Shown here piece by piece: positions 61,125 to 64,000 of a stretch of DNA of 64,000 bases. The position numbers and the translations under genes are program-made. How positions within the stretch are numbered: position 1 is the first letter of the stretch; each line of letters opens with the position of its first letter. The stretch is from contig NZ_JAGGPM010000013.1 of assembly GCF_018613835.1 (NCBI RefSeq), forward strand, positions 62,001 to 126,000. The letters are read 5' to 3'. The stretch is from Arthrobacter sp. ISL-5 (lineage in GTDB: Bacteria; Actinomycetota; Actinomycetes; Actinomycetales; Micrococcaceae). The notes under the pieces are model-generated. The model searched no databases. It was not told the DNA's origin and worked only from the letters and a program-made list of their open reading frames with translations.

Positions 61125-61244
61125 TCAGCCCCGCGTGAGGGCCGCCACCACCACCACGACTGTGGCAACCAGGAGGACGGCCAGGACAACGTAACCCCAC
61201 CATTTGGGCCGGTGGCGGTGCGGGTTGATGTCGACGTACGGCAC
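61125..61244 (-). CDS. 39-residue membrane protein
   Basis: Reads (GTG) PYVDINPHRHRPKWWGYV then VLAVLLVATVVVVVAALTRG: one membrane helix behind a His/Arg-rich lead. The GTG at 61244 is two bases after the stop of the next upstream small gene, so they are co-translated. It is followed by the ParA-like gene on the same strand about 100 bp on. Function unknown. Confidence 0.6.
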   Translation of the reverse strand: MPYVDINPHRHRPKWWGYVVLAVLLVATVVVVVAALTRG

Positions 61245-61246
61245 GT

Positions 61247-61393
61247 TTACTTCGCCCGCCCCGAAGCAACGACGGCCGGGGCGGGTGCCACCGCGCGGCG
61301 CTTGAACCGGAGCACCCAGTAGAGCCCGGCGAAGGGAATCAGCAGGCTGCCCAGCAGGCCTGACAGCGCGAGGACAAAATCGGTGAGAGCCAC
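61247..61393 (-). CDS. 48-residue membrane protein
   Basis: GTG 61393 has a perfect GGAGG eight bases upstream. It reads ALTDFVLALSGLLGSLLIPF, AGLYWVLRFKRRAVAP and an Ala/Val tail, so one or two membrane helices and a basic stop-transfer. The strong ribosome site and the tight junction to 61244 support it as real. It is shorter than typical gene-finder limits. Confidence 0.65.
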   Translation of the reverse strand: MALTDFVLALSGLLGSLLIPFAGLYWVLRFKRRAVAPAPAVVASGRAK

Positions 61394-61576
61394 GGAAGAA
61401 CCTCCGGAACGCGGTAACACTCTCGACGCGCGCTAAGGCACTCTTGCCCTGGCCGCGACGACAGTAACTGGTAGTGGGATCCCCCAAGTCAGATCTACAG
61501 AGACCCTATCCAGCCGTCACGTGTTCGACAAATTCTGTCAAACCTTCAACCATTCCCACCGGAGGCTTGCACCGCC

Positions 61577-61720
61577 CTATCCCCGGAGCGCCATCACCAC
61601 CACAACGGCCGTGGCCACGGCCAGCGCACCCAGTCCCACGTAAGCCAAGACTCGAAGCGCCCGTTGGCGGGACTCCCGCCGTGATTCCCTGTTAATCTTC
61701 CCGTTTGAATAGTTCCCCAT
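61577..61720 (-). CDS. 47-residue membrane protein
   Basis: ATG 61720 reads MGNYSNGKINRESRRESRQR, then ALRVLAYVGLGALAVATAVV and VVMALRG. A basic head with one C-terminal membrane helix ending like the 39-residue protein (VVVVAALTRG), so the two may be related. No good ribosome site is seen. The gap to 61394 holds no other gene. Confidence 0.5.
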   Translation of the reverse strand: MGNYSNGKINRESRRESRQRALRVLAYVGLGALAVATAVVVVMALRG

Positions 61721-61769
61721 GGCGGTGATGGTACATGCGCAGTGTTACAGGAAAATCAAGTCAAGCGAT

Positions 61770-61955
61770 TTATGACGCCGGCCGCACGCCGTTAGCGCGG
61801 CCCGTCCCCCGCTGACGGTCCGCCGTCGTGTTGGTTCGCCGGTATGTGCACGGCATGTCCTGCCGGTCGAGCCAGGACCGCTCAGGGTAGGGATCGTCGG
61901 CGACGATGTGCTGCTCGATAAACCGTCGGATGGCTGCGCTGATACCCGTCTTCAT
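61770..61955 (-). CDS. Small hypothetical protein
   Basis: A 61-residue frame, MKTGISAAIRRFIEQHIVAD then DPYPERSWLDRQDMPCTYRR. The first 35 residues look like a helical protein; the tail is Arg/Thr rich and may be noise. No convincing ribosome site. Doubtful but plausible. Confidence 0.4.
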   Translation of the reverse strand: MKTGISAAIRRFIEQHIVADDPYPERSWLDRQDMPCTYRRTNTTADRQRGTGRANGVRPAS

Positions 61956-62042
61956 GACCCAAACCTAGGGTGGGCCGCCTGCAGCCCCAAGAGTAGTCAC
62001 TACCTGTTTTTTCGTCCTTCCAAATGCACGGACTACTTGGAT

Positions 62043-62858
62043 CTAATGCTGCGGACGCGTCTCCTGCAGGCGCTTGATGAACCAGCGCGACTGTTCCGGC
62101 CCGTAGGGCAGCACCGGGATCGCCTTGGTGGCATCGGTAGGGGTGTCACGGATGGACTGCCGGGCCTGGCGCACCGCGGTGGTCATGGTGTCCGCCATCG
62201 TCTTCACGAACCGGTCGCTGCACGGCTCGCCGTGCCCGGGCACCAGGAACTCGTAGCGGTGGCGGAGCGCGGACAGGTGCCGGAGCGCATCGGCCCATTC
62301 TTCCGGATACGAGTCCTCGAAGGACGGGTGGGAACCCTGCTCCACGAGGTCGCCGGCGTACAGGGTGGTGGAGGTGCCCACCAGCAGGTCGCCGTCGGTG
62401 TGTCCGCGGCCGAGGTAGAACAGGGTGACGGTCTGTGCGCCGAGATCCACCAGGACGGGCTGGTCCCGGACGATGGCATTGGGCACCACGAGTTCCACGT
62501 TGTCGCCTTCGCCGGCGGCCATCTCCGGCTCCAGATCTGCCACGGCGGCACGCTGCGCGTCGCCGTTTTCGCCGATTTCCTCAGCGCAGTTCTCGTGCGC
62601 CCAGAACTCGGTGGCACCGGCTTCAGCGAACACCGCGTTGCCGAAGAAGTGGTCGTAGTGCGCATGGGTGTTGACGACCACCAGAGGTAGAGGCGTTATT
62701 TCGCGCACGGCGTCCAGGATTTCCCGTCCCTGCCGCGGGCCGCACCCGGTGTCGACCACCATGGCCCGTTCGGTTCCTACGATCAGGCCTGTGTTGAGCT
62801 TCGAACCTTCGGTCACCAGCACATAGTTGTCCGCGCCGACTTCGAGCCATCGTGACAT
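62043..62858 (-). CDS. Metallo-beta-lactamase-fold hydrolase
   Basis: A 271-residue soluble metal hydrolase. Zinc motif THAHYDHFFGN (HxHxDH), then GRGHTDGDLLVG with the next His, YAGDLVEQGSHPSFED with the bridging Asp, and VPGHGEPCSDRF with the last His, all in the family order. GGAGAAGAA precedes the ATG at 62858. The glyoxalase-II-like layout covers thioesterases, lactonases and others; substrate unknown. No partner gene adjoins. Confidence 0.9.
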   Translation of the reverse strand: MSRWLEVGADNYVLVTEGSKLNTGLIVGTERAMVVDTGCGPRQGREILDAVREITPLPLVVVNTHAHYDHFFGNAVFAEAGATEFWAHENCAEEIGENGDAQRAAVADLEPEMAAGEGDNVELVVPNAIVRDQPVLVDLGAQTVTLFYLGRGHTDGDLLVGTSTTLYAGDLVEQGSHPSFEDSYPEEWADALRHLSALRHRYEFLVPGHGEPCSDRFVKTMADTMTTAVRQARQSIRDTPTDATKAIPVLPYGPEQSRWFIKRLQETRPQH

Positions 62859-63172
62859 TTCTTCTCCGTAATTCCGGGGAACACTTGCGTTGTTCAGGCC
62901 TCGATTCTACCCATCAAGCTGGGGATTATCAGGGAACTGTCCACCGCTGCGGGTATCCGCAGTCTCCTTCGCCAGCACCCGACCTATGCCTCGATTCCCC
63001 CTAGGACGCGCCGCGGGACGTGACTGTAGCATTCCTCGGTACCGAATGCCTGGCGGGCGAAGGGAGCGCATTGCCCCTCCTCTCTGCAGGACCTTGGCGC
63101 AGTGCCTATTGACTCATGCTCTTTGCGTCAAAGTAACCCAGCCGAAATGTCCGGTTGGGTATGATCGGGGTC
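62859..63172. other. Intergenic region, no gene seen
   Basis: 314 bp between the divergent metallo-hydrolase and the micro zinc-ribbon gene. No frame has coding character, and no hairpin, repeat or RNA motif stood out. It should contain both promoters; boxes could not be assigned. Confidence 0.5.
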
Positions 63173-63307
63173 ATGGGGACCAAACAACAGCGGCACTTCT
63201 GCGAGAAGTGCAACACGACAACCAACCACGTCACTTCTTATAATCACGAGGGCAGCGGGTTGGTGGCTAGGGTCAATTGCTCGGAGCACTCGGATCTGAC
63301 AGATTAG
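63173..63307 (+). CDS. 44-residue zinc-ribbon-like protein
   Basis: Reads MGTKQQRHFCEKCNTTTNHV, then TSYNHEGSGLVARVNCSEHS and DLTD. The pair CEKC and later C..H make a small zinc-knuckle-like pattern. The ATG at 63173 follows GGGG closely; an in-frame ATG at 63161 adds four residues. Codon use is like real genes, and its size is below usual annotation limits. Function unknown. Confidence 0.6.
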   Translation: MGTKQQRHFCEKCNTTTNHVTSYNHEGSGLVARVNCSEHSDLTD

Positions 63308-63393
63308 TAAGTCAGGAACAGCGCACCGTAGATCATGACGGGCAGGTGGCCCGGCCGCCGACCCAGGCCGGGCCGCCCAACGCAATTGGTGCG

Positions 63394-64000
63394 CTACATG
63401 TCGGCCAGGACTGAGCCTGGATTCTCGATTGCGTCAGCAACGTAGCGAAGGAAGCCGCCAGCGGTTGCCCCATCGCAGACGCGGTGGTCGAACGTCAGAG
63501 TCAGCTCGGTGACCTTGCGGACTGCGAGTTCGCCGTTCACTACCCAGGGCCTGTCGATAATCCGGCCCACGCCCAGGATCGCCACCTCGGGATAGTTGAT
63601 GATCGCTGCAGATCCATCCACGCCGAACACGCCGTAATTGTTCAGCGTGAACGTGCCGCTTCCAAGCTCTGCGGGGGTCGCCTTGCCGTCACGGGCGACG
63701 GCTGTCAACCGACGGATCTCGGCGTCCAGTGCGCGGGCACTGAGCTTGTCGGCGTTACGGACGGACGGGACAACTAGGCCGCGGTCCGTCTGCGCGGCGA
63801 ACCCAAGGTTGACGCCGTCAAAAGCGACGATCTCCTGCTGCTCGCCTCCCGCGGTGTCCTCGGTGGTGATGATCCGGGTGTTCAACTCTGGGTACTTTTT
63901 TAACCCAGCCGTGACAAAACGCGCGATGAAGGCCAACAGGCCTGGTGTGTTGTGGGGGTCGGCCTTCTTGAGTCCAGCGCGGAGCTCCACCAGGGCCGTC
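63394..64000 (-). CDS. 2-oxo-acid dehydrogenase E2 acyltransferase, C-terminal part
   Basis: The last 201 or so residues of the dihydrolipoamide acyltransferase (E2) catalytic domain; the 5' part lies beyond the window. NTPGLLAFIARFVTAGLKKY, NLGFAAQTDRGLVVPSVRNA, GTFTLNNYGVFGVDGSAAII and the active-site LTFDHRVCDGATAGGFL with catalytic His and Asp are present. It transfers acyl groups from lipoyl arms to CoA in the pyruvate or branched-chain 2-oxo-acid complex. Which complex cannot be told here; E1 genes would be expected beyond 64000. Confidence 0.92.
   Translation of the reverse strand, partial: TALVELRAGLKKADPHNTPGLLAFIARFVTAGLKKYPELNTRIITTEDTAGGEQQEIVAFDGVNLGFAAQTDRGLVVPSVRNADKLSARALDAEIRRLTAVARDGKATPAELGSGTFTLNNYGVFGVDGSAAIINYPEVAILGVGRIIDRPWVVNGELAVRKVTELTLTFDHRVCDGATAGGFLRYVADAIENPGSVLADM

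Overview
The window is a stretch of high-GC actinobacterial chromosome. Codon usage, GTG/TTG starts, gene families and lineage-like intergenic repeats point to a soil member of the Micrococcaceae, most like Arthrobacter/Pseudarthrobacter. That assignment is inference: there is no rRNA or marker gene here. I saw no tRNA, rRNA, CRISPR array, complete insertion sequence or prophage.

Layout. 1-2.8 kb: the end of a sensor kinase, its OmpR-type regulator, a likely regulator-binding box, and two small genes behind it. 2.9-10.3 kb: a PAP2 phosphatase, an exported D-glucuronyl C5-epimerase-like protein that appears inserted between duplicated ends, a methyltransferase, a damaged MFS transporter, the glycogen-debranching gene glgX and a small conserved gene. 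10.4-19 kb: an orphan sugar-binding lipoprotein, a truncated Lrp/AsnC gene, a c-di-GMP signalling cluster (HPt-like protein, single-domain response regulator, PAS-GGDEF-EAL enzyme), an exported phosphodiesterase and a lipoprotein. 19-24 kb: an APC-type transporter with a 30-residue membrane peptide, divergent from trkH-trkA; probably a potassium-uptake island. 24-31 kb: an O-antigen-ligase/polymerase-like protein divergent from a 1569-residue secreted repeat protein. 31-34.5 kb: PEP synthase and its regulatory kinase/phosphorylase. 34.8-40.2 kb: a self-sufficient CYP102-type P450-reductase fusion, then a TetR operon with two DUF2867 genes and a perfect palindromic operator. 40.2-44.4 kb: a subtilase with five near-identical C-terminal repeats, and a Ser/Thr kinase overlapping a lipoprotein gene. 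44.9-61.7 kb: an accessory region built around a segmental duplication. 62-64 kb: a metallo-hydrolase, a micro zinc-ribbon protein and the end of a 2-oxo-acid dehydrogenase E2 gene.

Three structural themes stand out. (1) Five tandem arrays with a 32-bp period (10.3, 12.0, 16.2, 17.4 and 18.9 kb) each adjoin the 3' end of a gene and have one orientation relative to that gene's transcription. (2) Three 66-bp imperfect palindromes lie at 3.9, 5.1 and 6.2 kb, and an exact 22-bp direct repeat brackets the epimerase gene. (3) A block of about 2.36 kb (end of a GNAT gene, an HtrA-like protease, a signal peptidase) occurs twice, 9.9 kb apart. A MinD/ParA-like gene is also duplicated beside each copy, intact on the right and deleted on the left. 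The copies bracket a catabolic-looking operon (HisD-like dehydrogenase, polar amino-acid ABC transporter, LysR), and decay is split: the left copy keeps the signal peptidase, the right copy keeps the ParA-like gene.

All positions and motif readings come from reading the sequence. No database search was run, and family names rest on recognised motifs and architecture.
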